NCBI RefSeq assembly: GCF_036173105.1
Contig: NZ_CP108053.1
Location: forward strand, 6,696,001-6,760,000
DNA: 64,000 nt
Direction: 5' to 3'
Source: Streptomyces sp. NBC_00287
GTDB taxonomy: Bacteria; Actinomycetota; Actinomycetes; Streptomycetales; Streptomycetaceae
The position numbers and the translations under genes are program-made. The notes under the pieces were generated by a model. It had not been told where the DNA came from, did no database searches, and was given only the letters and a program-made list of their open reading frames with translations. Within the stretch, counting starts at the first letter, position 1, and each line of letters starts with the position of its first letter. Positions 52,582 to 61,740 of this stretch are shown here, piece after piece.

Positions 52582-54681
52582 ATGGACAGCGACGGGACGC
52601 AGGACGCGCGGGGTACGCATGCGACTCCTGTGCCGCGATCACGCTCCGCTGTTCCACCGAGGCCCTCGGCGCCGCCGATGCCGGACGGTTCGGCGTTCCT
52701 GGCGTGGCTGCGCACGCCCCGGCCGGAGGCGCTGCCCGGCGTCTGGCGGTTCGGACACCGGCCGCGGCCCGACGAGGAGCCGGAGCAGATCCCCGGGCGG
52801 CAGCTGCTGAGCGGGGCGCTGATCGCGTTCCTGGTGGGCTGGCTGGTCTGGTCGCTGCTGTGGAACGGCTACCTCGGCGGCTGGTGGGTGCTGCCGCTGG
52901 AGCTGTTCACCCCGGACTCCTGGCGCGAGAACAACGACCGCGTCGGCAACGCGATCCTCTGGTACAGCTACTACACCCTCATCGCCCTCGCGATCATGTT
53001 CGCCGTGGGCCGCCTCGGCCGCTGGAGCGAGGTCTGGCGCCGCTACGGCCCACCTGCCTGGCCCCGCCGGACGGCCCTCCCCGAGCGTCCGCCCGCCCCC
53101 GAACAGGACCCCGCCGAGTGGCCGCAGCTCCGCGCCGTCGGTGCCGTCGACGCCGCCGAGCGGCTCGCCGCCGAGGGGAAGGCCGGGATGATGCGGGACG
53201 TCGATCACGCCCGGATCATCCGCGCCTGGCAGAGCGTGCGCAGTGGCCGGCACAGCCTCGCCACCTTTACCGGCGCGGTGCTGAAGGACGGCGCCGCCGC
53301 CTGTCTGCACCCCTCCGGTGAGCGCGATCTGCCGACCCGGCTGTCCCGGCACGATCTGGTGACGGGGCAGGTCCGCCTCGGCACCACCGCCGACGACCCC
53401 CGCAACCCCTACGCCTACCGAGGCACCGGTCTCGCCCTCGGCCCCGATCTGCTCGGCACCTCCCTGCTCGCCGTCGGCCCCGCAGGCTCCGGCAAGACCG
53501 GTACCGTCGTCCGTCCGCTCGCCGAGTCGCTGTGCCTGCACGCACTCGCCGGACGCGCCGCGGTCGTGGTGGTCGGCGCCGCGGGCGCGGGGCTCGGCCC
53601 GGCCGACGCCTACGACGTCGTCGTACGCATCGGGAATCCGGAGTCCGTGTACGACCTCGACCTGTACGGCGGGACCACCGACCCCGACGAGGCCGCGGCC
53701 GTGCTCGCCGAGGCGCTGGTCGGAGACCTCGCCGATCCGCACCCCGGCAGCGACAGCCGCCGCTCCACGACCGTGCTGGCCCAACTGCTCGGCCCGTTCC
53801 GGGCGGTGCACGGGCGCTTCCCGTCCGTTCCTGAGCTGCGCCAGCTGCTCGACGGCGCGCCCGGACCGCTTGCCGCGCTGCGTACCGCGCTGGAGGGGTC
53901 GGGGCAGGAGTCGCTGCTGCGGGAACTGGACGCGCGGGAGCGGCAGCTGGCGCATCCCGGCGATGTCGGGGGAGTCCTCGCGGACCGGGTGGCGCTGCTG
54001 GACCGGCCTGCGTTCGCCGGGTTCTTCGACACTTCCGGGCAGTCGCGGCCCTTCTCGCTCAAGGCCCTCGACCACCCCGTGCGGGTCCGTATCGACCTGC
54101 CCGCGCGTGGACATGCGGACGCCTCGCGGATGCTGGCGCGGCTGGTGCTCGCCCAGTTCACGGCGAGCGTGGCCGTGCGCGAGGACCGGTCGCTGTTCGC
54201 CTGTCTGATCCTCGACGACGCGACGGGCGTGGTGACGCCCGAGGCCGTACGCGGGATCCAGCGGCTGCGGTCCGGGAACGCCGGCGCGGTGGTGACCCTG
54301 CGTTCCCTGGACGACGTACCCAGGCCGCTGCGCGGACCGCTGCTCGGGGCGGCCGGCTGCCGGATGGCGCTGTCCGGGCTCACGCCGTGGGACGGGCAGG
54401 ACTTCGCCGAGGCGTGGGGCAAGGAGTGGACCGAGGCGCGGGATGTCACCGACCGGCAGATCATCGCGGAGACGCCCGCCGGGAAGGCGCTGCACGCGGT
54501 GCGCCGGGTGATCACCGGCAAGGCGCCGACCGCGCGGGCCGTCACCGTGCGGCAGGTCGAGAGGGAGCGCTGGTCGGCGTCCGAGCTGGCGCACGCGGTG
54601 CCGCCGGGGCATGCGGTGCTGTCGCTGACGGATGTGCGGGGCGAGCACGCGCCGCCGCTGCTGGTGGATCTGCGGGAGTGA
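52582..54681 (+). CDS. VirD4/TraG-like membrane ATPase
   Basis: 699 residues. Two membrane segments (about residues 73-95 and 130-150) and a cytoplasmic ATPase with Walker A GPAGSGKTG (about residues 303-311) and a Walker B-like LILDDA. The layout resembles type IV secretion coupling proteins, but no conjugation or secretion genes are nearby. Homologues sit at this place in other Streptomyces as far as I recall. The function is unknown. Confidence 0.75.
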   Translation: MDSDGTQDARGTHATPVPRSRSAVPPRPSAPPMPDGSAFLAWLRTPRPEALPGVWRFGHRPRPDEEPEQIPGRQLLSGALIAFLVGWLVWSLLWNGYLGGWWVLPLELFTPDSWRENNDRVGNAILWYSYYTLIALAIMFAVGRLGRWSEVWRRYGPPAWPRRTALPERPPAPEQDPAEWPQLRAVGAVDAAERLAAEGKAGMMRDVDHARIIRAWQSVRSGRHSLATFTGAVLKDGAAACLHPSGERDLPTRLSRHDLVTGQVRLGTTADDPRNPYAYRGTGLALGPDLLGTSLLAVGPAGSGKTGTVVRPLAESLCLHALAGRAAVVVVGAAGAGLGPADAYDVVVRIGNPESVYDLDLYGGTTDPDEAAAVLAEALVGDLADPHPGSDSRRSTTVLAQLLGPFRAVHGRFPSVPELRQLLDGAPGPLAALRTALEGSGQESLLRELDARERQLAHPGDVGGVLADRVALLDRPAFAGFFDTSGQSRPFSLKALDHPVRVRIDLPARGHADASRMLARLVLAQFTASVAVREDRSLFACLILDDATGVVTPEAVRGIQRLRSGNAGAVVTLRSLDDVPRPLRGPLLGAAGCRMALSGLTPWDGQDFAEAWGKEWTEARDVTDRQIIAETPAGKALHAVRRVITGKAPTARAVTVRQVERERWSASELAHAVPPGHAVLSLTDVRGEHAPPLLVDLRE

Positions 54682-54781
54682 CAGCTCGTCCATACGGTGC
54701 GGCAGAATCGGCATAGGCTGTTCATACACAGCGGCCAAATGATCACGACGATCACACTGACTTCACCGACCTGAAGGCCTC

Positions 54782-56467
54782 ATGCCCCCCACGCTCGCCT
54801 CGCTCGTCCATCACTCCGCGCTCAAACTCACCGTGCGCGCGGGCGAGGACCGTCTGGACGTGCCCGTCCGCTGGGCGCATGTCAGCGAGCTCGCCGACCC
54901 CGTCCCCTATATGGAGGGCGGGGAGCTGCTGCTGATCACCGCGCTCAAGCTGGACGCGGAGGACCCCGAGGCGATGCGCCGCTATGTGAAGCGGCTGGCC
55001 GGCGCCGGGGTCGTCGGGCTCGGCTTCGCCGTAGGGGTGAACTACGAGGACATTCCGCAGGCCCTGGTCGAGGCGGCCCGCAAGGAGGGGCTGCCGCTGC
55101 TGGAGGTCCCGCGCCGCACGCCGTTCCTCGCCATCAGCAAGGCCGTGTCGGCGGCCATCGCGGCCGATCAGTACCGGGCGGTCACAGCAGGGTTCGCCGC
55201 CCAGCGCGAGCTGACCAAGCAGGCGCTGACCGACGGGCCCGAGGGGCTGCTCGCCGCGCTCGCCTCGCAGGTCGACGGCTGGGCCGCGCTCTACGACGCC
55301 TCCGGCGCCGTAGTCGCCACCGCCCCGGAGTGGGCAGGCCGCCGGGCGGCACGGATCACCGCGGACGTGGAGCGGCTGCGGGAGCGGCCTGCGCCCGCCT
55401 CGTCCGTGGTCGGCGGCCCGGAGAACGAGGACCGGGTCGAACTGCACAGCCTGGGCACGGGCCGCAGGCCCCGCGCGGCGCTCGCGGTCGGCACCGCCGC
55501 GGCCCTCGGCACCGCCGAGCGCTACGCCGTCCACTCGGCCATCGCCCTGCTCACCCTGACCACGGAACGCTCCCGCTCCCTGCACGCGGCCGAACAGCGC
55601 GTGGGTACGGCGGTGCTGCGCATGCTGCTCGCGGGCGAGCCGGACCACGCCCGCGCGGTGGCCGGGGATCTGTACGGCGTCCTGCTGGACGCCCCCTTCC
55701 GGATGATCGTCGCGGAGTCGGTGGCGGTGTCGGGCTCGGCGTCGGCCGCCCTGGCAGCCGTGGAGAACCCGTCGCGGGTGCCCACCGCCGCCAAGCCCTC
55801 GGCCGCCGCCCTCGCCGCCGCCTCCGACACCGACGGCGATCCGCTCGGCGCCCTCGCCGAGATCGTCGAGTCCGCCGCCGCGCGCGCCGGGGAGGCCGTG
55901 CTGGTCGTACCGGAGGGCGAGCGTCTGGTGGTGCTGGCCGCGGACGGCGGCGCCGCGGTGTCGGCGTGCGCGGAGTACGCGACGGCCCTGGAGGCCGCGC
56001 GGGCGGGCAGCGCCGTACGGGAGACGGCGGTCGGCGAGGAGGACGAACTGGTCGTCGGGCTCTCCGCGCCGGCCGGTCCGATCGCCGCGGCCGCCGCCTA
56101 CAAGCAGGCCGAGCAGGCGCTGTCGGTGGCCCGGCGGCGGGGGCGGGTGATCGTGGAGCACGAGCAACTGGCCGCGGGCTCGGTGCTGCCGCTGCTCGCG
56201 GACGACGCGGTACGGGCGTTCGCGGACGGGCTGCTCAGGGCGCTGCACGAACACGACGCGACCGGACGCGGCGACCTGGTCGCCTCGTTGCGGGCGTGGC
56301 TGTCCCGGCACGGCCAGTGGGATGCGGCCGCCGCGGACCTGGGCGTCCACCGGCACACCCTGCGCTACCGGATGCGGCGGGTCGAGGAGATCCTCGGCCG
56401 CTCCCTGGACGATCCGGACGTACGCATGGAGCTGTGGCTGGCTCTGAAGGCGACGTCGGCCGAGTAG
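54782..56467 (+). CDS. PucR family transcriptional regulator
   Basis: 561 residues. The N-terminal PucR-type domain (about residues 1-125: VRWAHVSELADPVPYMEGGE, LLLIT) is followed by a CdaR-like GGDEF-related region and a C-terminal helix-turn-helix (SRHGQWDAAAADLGVHRHTL, RYRMRRVEEILGR). Such regulators control purine, proline and GABA catabolism. It lies between the gabT-type gene and a semialdehyde-dehydrogenase-like gene, so it is a good candidate regulator of GABA use (GabR-like). Confidence 0.92.
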   Translation: MPPTLASLVHHSALKLTVRAGEDRLDVPVRWAHVSELADPVPYMEGGELLLITALKLDAEDPEAMRRYVKRLAGAGVVGLGFAVGVNYEDIPQALVEAARKEGLPLLEVPRRTPFLAISKAVSAAIAADQYRAVTAGFAAQRELTKQALTDGPEGLLAALASQVDGWAALYDASGAVVATAPEWAGRRAARITADVERLRERPAPASSVVGGPENEDRVELHSLGTGRRPRAALAVGTAAALGTAERYAVHSAIALLTLTTERSRSLHAAEQRVGTAVLRMLLAGEPDHARAVAGDLYGVLLDAPFRMIVAESVAVSGSASAALAAVENPSRVPTAAKPSAAALAAASDTDGDPLGALAEIVESAAARAGEAVLVVPEGERLVVLAADGGAAVSACAEYATALEAARAGSAVRETAVGEEDELVVGLSAPAGPIAAAAAYKQAEQALSVARRRGRVIVEHEQLAAGSVLPLLADDAVRAFADGLLRALHEHDATGRGDLVASLRAWLSRHGQWDAAAADLGVHRHTLRYRMRRVEEILGRSLDDPDVRMELWLALKATSAE

Positions 56468-56603
56468 CCCACCTCGCCAATCCGTAGTGCCCCCGCCCGC
56501 CACTACTACGACTCGGACAAACGCCACACCGCCCCCGCGCCCCTACCGTGGACCCCGAACCAAGGAACACCCACCCCCAACGCGGAAGGGCCGGGACTCG
56601 CAT

Positions 56604-58049
56604 ATGACTTCCACCCACGCCTTCTGGCTCGCCGGCCGCCAGGTCTCCGGCGAGGACACCTTCGACGTCACCTCTCCGTGGGACGGCCGGGTGGTCGGCA
56701 AGGTGAGCGTGCCGACCGACGCCCAGGTCGAGGAGGCCGTGGCCGCCGCGTACGCCGTGCGGGACGAGTTCGCCGCCACCCCGGCGCATGTACGGGCCGC
56801 CGCCCTGGACCACGTCAGCCGTCGCCTCGTCGAGCGCACCGAGGAGATCGCCCAGCTGATCTCCGCCGAGAACGGCAAGCCCATCAAGTGGGCCCGCGGT
56901 GAGGTCGGCCGTGCCGTCTCCGTGTTCCGCTTCGCCGCCGAAGAGGCCCGCCGCTTCAACGGCGGCGAGGCCCAGCGCCTCGACACCGACCTCGGCGGCC
57001 AGGGGCGCCTCGCGCTGACCCGGCGCTTCCCGAAGGGCGTCGTGCTCGGCATCGCGCCGTTCAACTTCCCGCTGAACCTGTGCGCCCACAAGATCGCCCC
57101 GGCGATCGCCGCGGGCGCGCCGATCATCCTCAAGCCGGCGCCCGCGACCCCGCTCTCCGGTCTGATCATCGGCGAGCTGCTCGCCGAGACCGAGCTGCCC
57201 GCCGGTTCCTGGTCGATCCTGCCGGTCGCCAACGACCGTATGCCCGCCCTCGTCCAGGACGAGCGGCTGCCGGTGATCTCCTTCACCGGTTCCGAGGAGG
57301 TCGGCTACGCGATCATGGACTCGGTGCCGCGCAAGCACTGCACCCTGGAGCTGGGCGGCAACGGCGCGGCTGTCGTGCTCGGCGACTGGGCGAGCGAGGA
57401 GGACCTCGACTGGGCCGCGACCCGGATCGCGACCTTCTCCAACTACCAGGGCGGCCAGTCCTGCATCTCGGTGCAGCGCGTGATCGCGGACGCCTCGGTC
57501 TACGACCGTCTGCTGCCGCGGATCGTCGCCGCCGTCGAGGCCCAGGTCACCGGTGACCCCTCCGACACCAAGACCGACGTCGGCCCGCTGGTCAGCGAGG
57601 ACGCCGCCCAGCGCGTCGAGGCGTGGGTCCAGGAGGCCGTCGAGGCGGGCGCCTCGCTGCTCACCGGCGGCAAGCGTGACGGTGCCTCCTACGCGCCGAC
57701 CGTCCTGACCGACCTGCCGGCCGGCACCACGCTGGCCTGCGAGGAGGTCTTCGGGCCCGTCCTGTCGGTGCAGAAGGTGAACGGCGAGGCCGAGGCCTTC
57801 GCCGCCGTCAACGACTCCAAGTACGGCCTCCAGGCGGGCGTGTTCACCCACGACCTCCAGGCCGCCTTCCGCGCCCACCGCGCCCTTGAGGTCGGCGGCG
57901 TGGTCATCGGCGACGTCCCGTCCTACCGCGCCGACCAGATGCCGTACGGCGGCGCCAAGCAGTCCGGCGTGGGCCGCGAGGGCGTCAAGTTCGCGATGGA
58001 CGACTACACCTACGAGCGGGTGCTGGTCCTCACCGGCCTCGCCCTCTGA
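56604..58049 (+). CDS. Aldehyde dehydrogenase, candidate succinate-semialdehyde dehydrogenase
   Basis: 481 residues. IAPFNFPLNLCAHKIAPAIA forms the cofactor loop. The catalytic Cys is in GGQSCISVQR (C287), with LELGGNGA carrying the Glu. It differs from the two aminobutyraldehyde-type enzymes in the window (GQSC against GQDC). The position beside PucR and gabT makes succinate semialdehyde a reasonable substrate. A methylmalonate- or glyceraldehyde-type aldehyde is also possible. GGAAGGG lies upstream of the ATG. Confidence 0.9.
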   Translation: MTSTHAFWLAGRQVSGEDTFDVTSPWDGRVVGKVSVPTDAQVEEAVAAAYAVRDEFAATPAHVRAAALDHVSRRLVERTEEIAQLISAENGKPIKWARGEVGRAVSVFRFAAEEARRFNGGEAQRLDTDLGGQGRLALTRRFPKGVVLGIAPFNFPLNLCAHKIAPAIAAGAPIILKPAPATPLSGLIIGELLAETELPAGSWSILPVANDRMPALVQDERLPVISFTGSEEVGYAIMDSVPRKHCTLELGGNGAAVVLGDWASEEDLDWAATRIATFSNYQGGQSCISVQRVIADASVYDRLLPRIVAAVEAQVTGDPSDTKTDVGPLVSEDAAQRVEAWVQEAVEAGASLLTGGKRDGASYAPTVLTDLPAGTTLACEEVFGPVLSVQKVNGEAEAFAAVNDSKYGLQAGVFTHDLQAAFRAHRALEVGGVVIGDVPSYRADQMPYGGAKQSGVGREGVKFAMDDYTYERVLVLTGLAL

Positions 58050-58066
58050 GCCGTACCCCACGGCCC

Positions 58067-58105
58067 CGACGGCCGGAGCCCACTGTGCGGGGGCTCCGGC
58101 CGTCG
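58067..58105. terminator. Bidirectional terminator
   Basis: A perfect 15-bp stem (58067-58081 with 58091-58105) and 9-nt loop between two converging genes. Confidence 0.88.
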
Positions 58106-58112
58106 GCGTACG

Positions 58113-58439
58113 TCAGCCCTCGGCCTCATAGGCGATCCGGCACCGCTCCACCTGGTCGGCCACCAACTCCATGTACCACCGCATGATCTCGTACGGGATC
58201 ACCCGCTCGTCGGGGCTGTAGAGGCGGACGGTCGGTGCCAGCTCCGGGTCCTCGTCCGGGACGAGCGCCACCGCGAAGGCCGGTCCGGGCAGATGGGTCT
58301 GCGCGCCGGGGGTCTGCGCCCAGGACGGCGGCGCGGGCTCGGCCTCGCTCAGCTCCACGGCCCAGGCGTCGTCGGGCAGCGCGTAGGTGAACTGGACGGC
58401 GTAGTGGCGGCCCGCGTGCTCGCGGAGTTCGGTCGGCAT
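58113..58439 (-). CDS. Conserved hypothetical protein
   Basis: 108 residues starting MPTELREHAGRHYAVQFTYA. It is acidic, with no membrane segment or known motif. A Zur-like operator lies about 65-80 bp upstream. I cannot assign a function. The ATG at 58439 was preferred because the upstream extension is basic and unlike the rest. Confidence 0.75.
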   Translation of the reverse strand: MPTELREHAGRHYAVQFTYALPDDAWAVELSEAEPAPPSWAQTPGAQTHLPGPAFAVALVPDEDPELAPTVRLYSPDERVIPYEIMRWYMELVADQVERCRIAYEAEG

Positions 58440-58503
58440 GGCGGCAGGCTGACACAGCCGGTGTGCGGTCGTCGCGTTCCTTCCGCCTCCCACCCCTGGC
58501 TAA

Positions 58504-58518
58504 TGGGAACCATTTTCA
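58504..58518. promoter_or_regulatory. Candidate Zur (zinc uptake regulator) box
   Basis: TGGGAACCATTTTCA matches 13 of 15 positions of the TGAAAA-N3-TTTTCA type palindrome used by actinobacterial Zur proteins. On the minus strand it lies 65-79 bp upstream of the small gene ending at 58113. Confidence 0.45.
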
Positions 58519-58530
58519 TATAGGCTGCCG

Positions 58531-58570
58531 AAGGGGCCCGGCACCGATGCCTTCCGGTGCCGGGCCCCTT
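58531..58570. terminator. Terminator after the GH3 gene
   Basis: A perfect 16-bp stem (58531-58546 with 58555-58570) with an 8-nt loop, 26 bp beyond the stop of the minus-strand GH3 gene. Confidence 0.9.
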
Positions 58571-58596
58571 CCTTTGTGTCGGCCTCGTCCGGACCC

Positions 58597-61416
58597 TCAA
58601 CCGGAGAAGCCGACGTGCGCGAGCCGCAGCGGGCCGCGCAGTCTGAGGCGGACGTCATGGACGCCCTCGGCCGTGAAGTCGGCGGTGAGTGTCGTGTAGG
58701 CGTACGGACCTGACGGGGTGTTCGTTGTCAGGGTCGCCAGTGGTGGGGCGCCGTCCAGTGACACCTCCACCGTTCCCTCGCCGGCCACCGTCGCCGTCAC
58801 CTGAGTGACCCCCGTCCCGAAGTCGCAGGCGCGGTAGAGGAGTTCGCCCGCCCGGTCCCCGGCCGGTGTCACCGCGTCGCCCGTCGTCTTCGCGCGGTCG
58901 ACGATCTCGGTGCCGCTCTGCTCGTCGAAGTCGGCCGCATCCAGGCCTCGTTCACGCACCGCGCGCGCGGCCACGGGCTCCCCGTCGAGGACCACCGTCG
59001 TCCGCAGCCGGATGTCCTCGCTGGAGCCGCCCGCCATCAGGTCGTACGGGCCCGGGTCGAGGTGACGGCGGCCGTGGCTCACGTCCCAGAACTCGAAGGC
59101 GGACAGCAGGACTTCGAAGGCGATCTCGGTGCGCTCGCCCGGGGCGAGTGTGACGCGACGGTGCGCGAGCAGCTCCCGGCGGGGGCGCGGGACCGACGGG
59201 TCCACGGCGCGGGTGTAGAGCTGCGCCACCTCGTCGGCAGTCAGCTCGCCCGTGTTCGTCACCGTGAAGGACACGTGCACCGCGTCCTCCGTCACCCGTG
59301 TCGCCAAGTCGCCGTAGGAGAACGACGCGTACGACAGGCCGTGGCCGAACGGGTAGAGCGGGGCGCCCTCGAAGTACAGATAGGTCTGCCGGCCGCCGAT
59401 CACGTCGTAGTCGAGCAGGTCGGGGAGGTCGGCGTCGCTCGCGTACCAGGTCTGCGGGAGGCGACCTGCGGGGGAGACGTCGCCGGCCAGGATCCGGGCC
59501 AGCGCGGTGCCCGCGGCCTGGCCGCCGTGAGCCGTCCAGAGCAGGGCCGCCAGGGACCCCGGTTCGACCGCGTACGGATAGGCGGAGACCAGCGCCAGCA
59601 CCGTCTTCGGGTTGGCGGTGCGGGCCGCGCGCAGGAGGCGCTCCTGGTGCGGGGGCAGCAGCAGGGTCGTACGGTCCTCGGTCTCGCGGCCGTTGATGTG
59701 CGGGTCGTTGCCCGCGACCACCAGCACCACGTCGGCCTGGGCCGCGACCCGGGTCACCGCCTCCTCGCCGCGCTCGGTCACGACCAGCTCGAAGACCTCC
59801 GGGTCCTCCTCGGCAACCTTCACGCCGTCGGCGGCGACAGAGACGTGGCGACCCGTGCCGATATGCCTCAGGAGGTGACCGTTCCGGTGGGGTTCCAGAC
59901 GGAACGTCTCCTGCACCACCCAGCCGCCGGGCTGGTCGGCGGACGCGCGTACGTAGCCGTCCTCGGCGACCGACAGATATCGGCCGTCGGGCGCGCGCAG
60001 CGTCAGCACGCCCTCGTCCCAGTCCACCAGCGCGAGTTCGGTACCCACGGTGCCGGTGGTCAGCGCCGGGAGATCGGTACGGCCCGCCAGCAGCGCGGGG
60101 TCCAGAGCGCCCTCGGCGCCGCGTACCTCGTCGGTGGCGGCGCCTTCCGGGACGTACAGGAAGAGGCCCGTCGAGGTCTTCAGCCGTACCCGGTCCACGC
60201 CCTCCGCGAACGCCACGCGCTCGGCGCCGAACCGCTCGTACAGCCCCTCCAGCGGGGTGGAGCGGTGGAGGAGCGTGCCGCTGTACCAGTCGAGCTTGCA
60301 CTCGTCGGCGAGCAGGCCGACGACGGCGATCCGGCTGCCGGGGGCCAGCGGCAGCACGCCGTCGTTGCGGAGCAGGACGACCGCCTGCTCGGCCGCCTCC
60401 TGGGCGAGCGCCCGGTGTTCGGGGGTGTCGAAGGCGCCGGGGTCGTCATGGCCGTCGAACTCACCGAGGCGGAAACGGACCGAGAGCTGGCGGCGGACCG
60501 CGGTGTCGATGTCGTCCTCGGTCAACAGGCCCTGCTCGTACGCCTTCCGCACCCGTGCGGTGATCTTCGAGCCGTCCGTGCCGTGGTCCGTGAAGCTGTC
60601 GACACCAGCCCTCAGCGAGGCAGCCGTCGCCTCCTCGTGGGTGTCGAAGTAGTGCTCGGAGTCGACCAGGTTGGAGGGCGCGCCCGCGTCCGAGCAGACC
60701 AGCAGCTCCTCCTCGGTCCAGGTGCGCAACTGCTCGCGCAGGTACGGCGACACATGGTTGGGGCGGCCGTTGACCAGGTTGTACGCCGGCATCACCCCGG
60801 CCACCGCGCCCGCCTCCACCGTCTCGCGGAAGGCGCGCAGGTCGTACTCGTGCAGGACGCGCGGGCGCACCGAGGAGGACGAAGTGTCGCGGTCCGTCTC
60901 GTTGTTGTGGGCCAGCCAGTGCTTGAGGACCGGCGCGGTGCGCCAGTACGTCGGATGGTCGCCGCGCAGACCTCGGGTGTACGCGGTGGCGATGGCCGAG
61001 GTCAGCTTCGGGTCCTCGGAGTAACCCTCTTCGTTACGGCCCCACAGCGGGTGGCGCAGCAGATTGACCGTGGGGGACCAGACGTTCAGGCCGACGCGCT
61101 CGTCGCGGGCGCGCATCGCGCGGGTCTCGCGGGACACCGCCTCGCCGACCCGGCGCACCAGGTCCGGGTTCCAGGTCGCGCCGAGCCCGACCGCCTGCGG
61201 GAAGACCGTCGCCGGGCCCATCCACGCCACGCCGTGCAGGGCCTCCTGGCCGGTGCGGAAGGCGGCGACGCCGAGCCGCTCGACGGCCGGGGCGAACTGG
61301 TGCAGAAATCCGATCTTCTCGTCGAGGGTGAGCCGCGCCAGCAGATCGTCGACGCGCTTCGCGAACGGCAGATGAGCATCGCGAAAAGGCGGAGTGGGCG
61401 GCGGGTGTGCGGTCAC
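58597..61416 (-). CDS. GH3 family glycosidase with inserted fascin-like domain
   Basis: 939 residues. The N-terminal barrel has the nucleophile in VCSDAGAPSNL (D243). The second domain carries NGRETEDRTTL, placed like the acid/base loop of GH3 enzymes. Between them (about residues 465-560) is a fascin-like beta-trefoil segment (DGRYLSVAEDGYVRASAD). An FnIII-like domain and a C-terminal beta-sandwich follow. No signal peptide is seen, so it acts in the cytoplasm. GTG 61416 has AAGGGGA upstream. A 14-bp palindrome covers its promoter. Confidence 0.92.
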   Translation of the reverse strand: MTAHPPPTPPFRDAHLPFAKRVDDLLARLTLDEKIGFLHQFAPAVERLGVAAFRTGQEALHGVAWMGPATVFPQAVGLGATWNPDLVRRVGEAVSRETRAMRARDERVGLNVWSPTVNLLRHPLWGRNEEGYSEDPKLTSAIATAYTRGLRGDHPTYWRTAPVLKHWLAHNNETDRDTSSSSVRPRVLHEYDLRAFRETVEAGAVAGVMPAYNLVNGRPNHVSPYLREQLRTWTEEELLVCSDAGAPSNLVDSEHYFDTHEEATAASLRAGVDSFTDHGTDGSKITARVRKAYEQGLLTEDDIDTAVRRQLSVRFRLGEFDGHDDPGAFDTPEHRALAQEAAEQAVVLLRNDGVLPLAPGSRIAVVGLLADECKLDWYSGTLLHRSTPLEGLYERFGAERVAFAEGVDRVRLKTSTGLFLYVPEGAATDEVRGAEGALDPALLAGRTDLPALTTGTVGTELALVDWDEGVLTLRAPDGRYLSVAEDGYVRASADQPGGWVVQETFRLEPHRNGHLLRHIGTGRHVSVAADGVKVAEEDPEVFELVVTERGEEAVTRVAAQADVVLVVAGNDPHINGRETEDRTTLLLPPHQERLLRAARTANPKTVLALVSAYPYAVEPGSLAALLWTAHGGQAAGTALARILAGDVSPAGRLPQTWYASDADLPDLLDYDVIGGRQTYLYFEGAPLYPFGHGLSYASFSYGDLATRVTEDAVHVSFTVTNTGELTADEVAQLYTRAVDPSVPRPRRELLAHRRVTLAPGERTEIAFEVLLSAFEFWDVSHGRRHLDPGPYDLMAGGSSEDIRLRTTVVLDGEPVAARAVRERGLDAADFDEQSGTEIVDRAKTTGDAVTPAGDRAGELLYRACDFGTGVTQVTATVAGEGTVEVSLDGAPPLATLTTNTPSGPYAYTTLTADFTAEGVHDVRLRLRGPLRLAHVGFSG

Positions 61417-61452
61417 GTGTGGATCCCCTTGCGATGGATCGGCGCAGGTCTT

Positions 61453-61495
61453 TCGAAGCGCTTCGATGCTCATTCGACGCAGGGGTGGGTGTCAA
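61453..61495 (-). promoter_or_regulatory. GH3 promoter with LacI-type operator
   Basis: On the minus strand TTGACA (61495-61490) is a consensus -35. About 17-18 bp on is a -10 region, and TCGAAGCGCTTCGA (61453-61466), a perfect 14-bp palindrome with the CG centre typical of LacI-family sites, lies at the expected start point. Confidence 0.72.
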
Positions 61496-61612
61496 GGGAT
61501 CGGCACCGTCAGTTCAAGCAGCGCATAAGAAAAAGGTCAGGTCTTCTGGGTCGAGGAATCTTGGAAGCGACCCTTGTGCGCCCCTGGGTGTTCACTTAAC
61601 CTCACAGCAACA

Positions 61613-61626
61613 TCGAAGCGCTTCGA
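61613..61626 (+). promoter_or_regulatory. LacI-type operator upstream of the sugar ABC transporter
   Basis: TCGAAGCGCTTCGA, identical to the operator in front of the divergent GH3 gene, lies 115 bp before the binding-protein start. The rest of the 324-bp gap (61417-61740) shows no gene. Confidence 0.75.
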
Positions 61627-61740
61627 CTGCGGTCGCACCGATTGGTCGGAGGACCGCTTCAGCTCAGCCAGTTCCACTTACGACACCGCAGCCGACGGCC
61701 CACCGCCGGGTGTCCAGGTGCGCCATGAAGGGTTGACGCA

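Noticed and set aside
52582..54681. Integrative conjugative element around the TraG-like gene
   Set aside because: No relaxase, integrase, replication gene, attachment site or change in base composition was seen around it.
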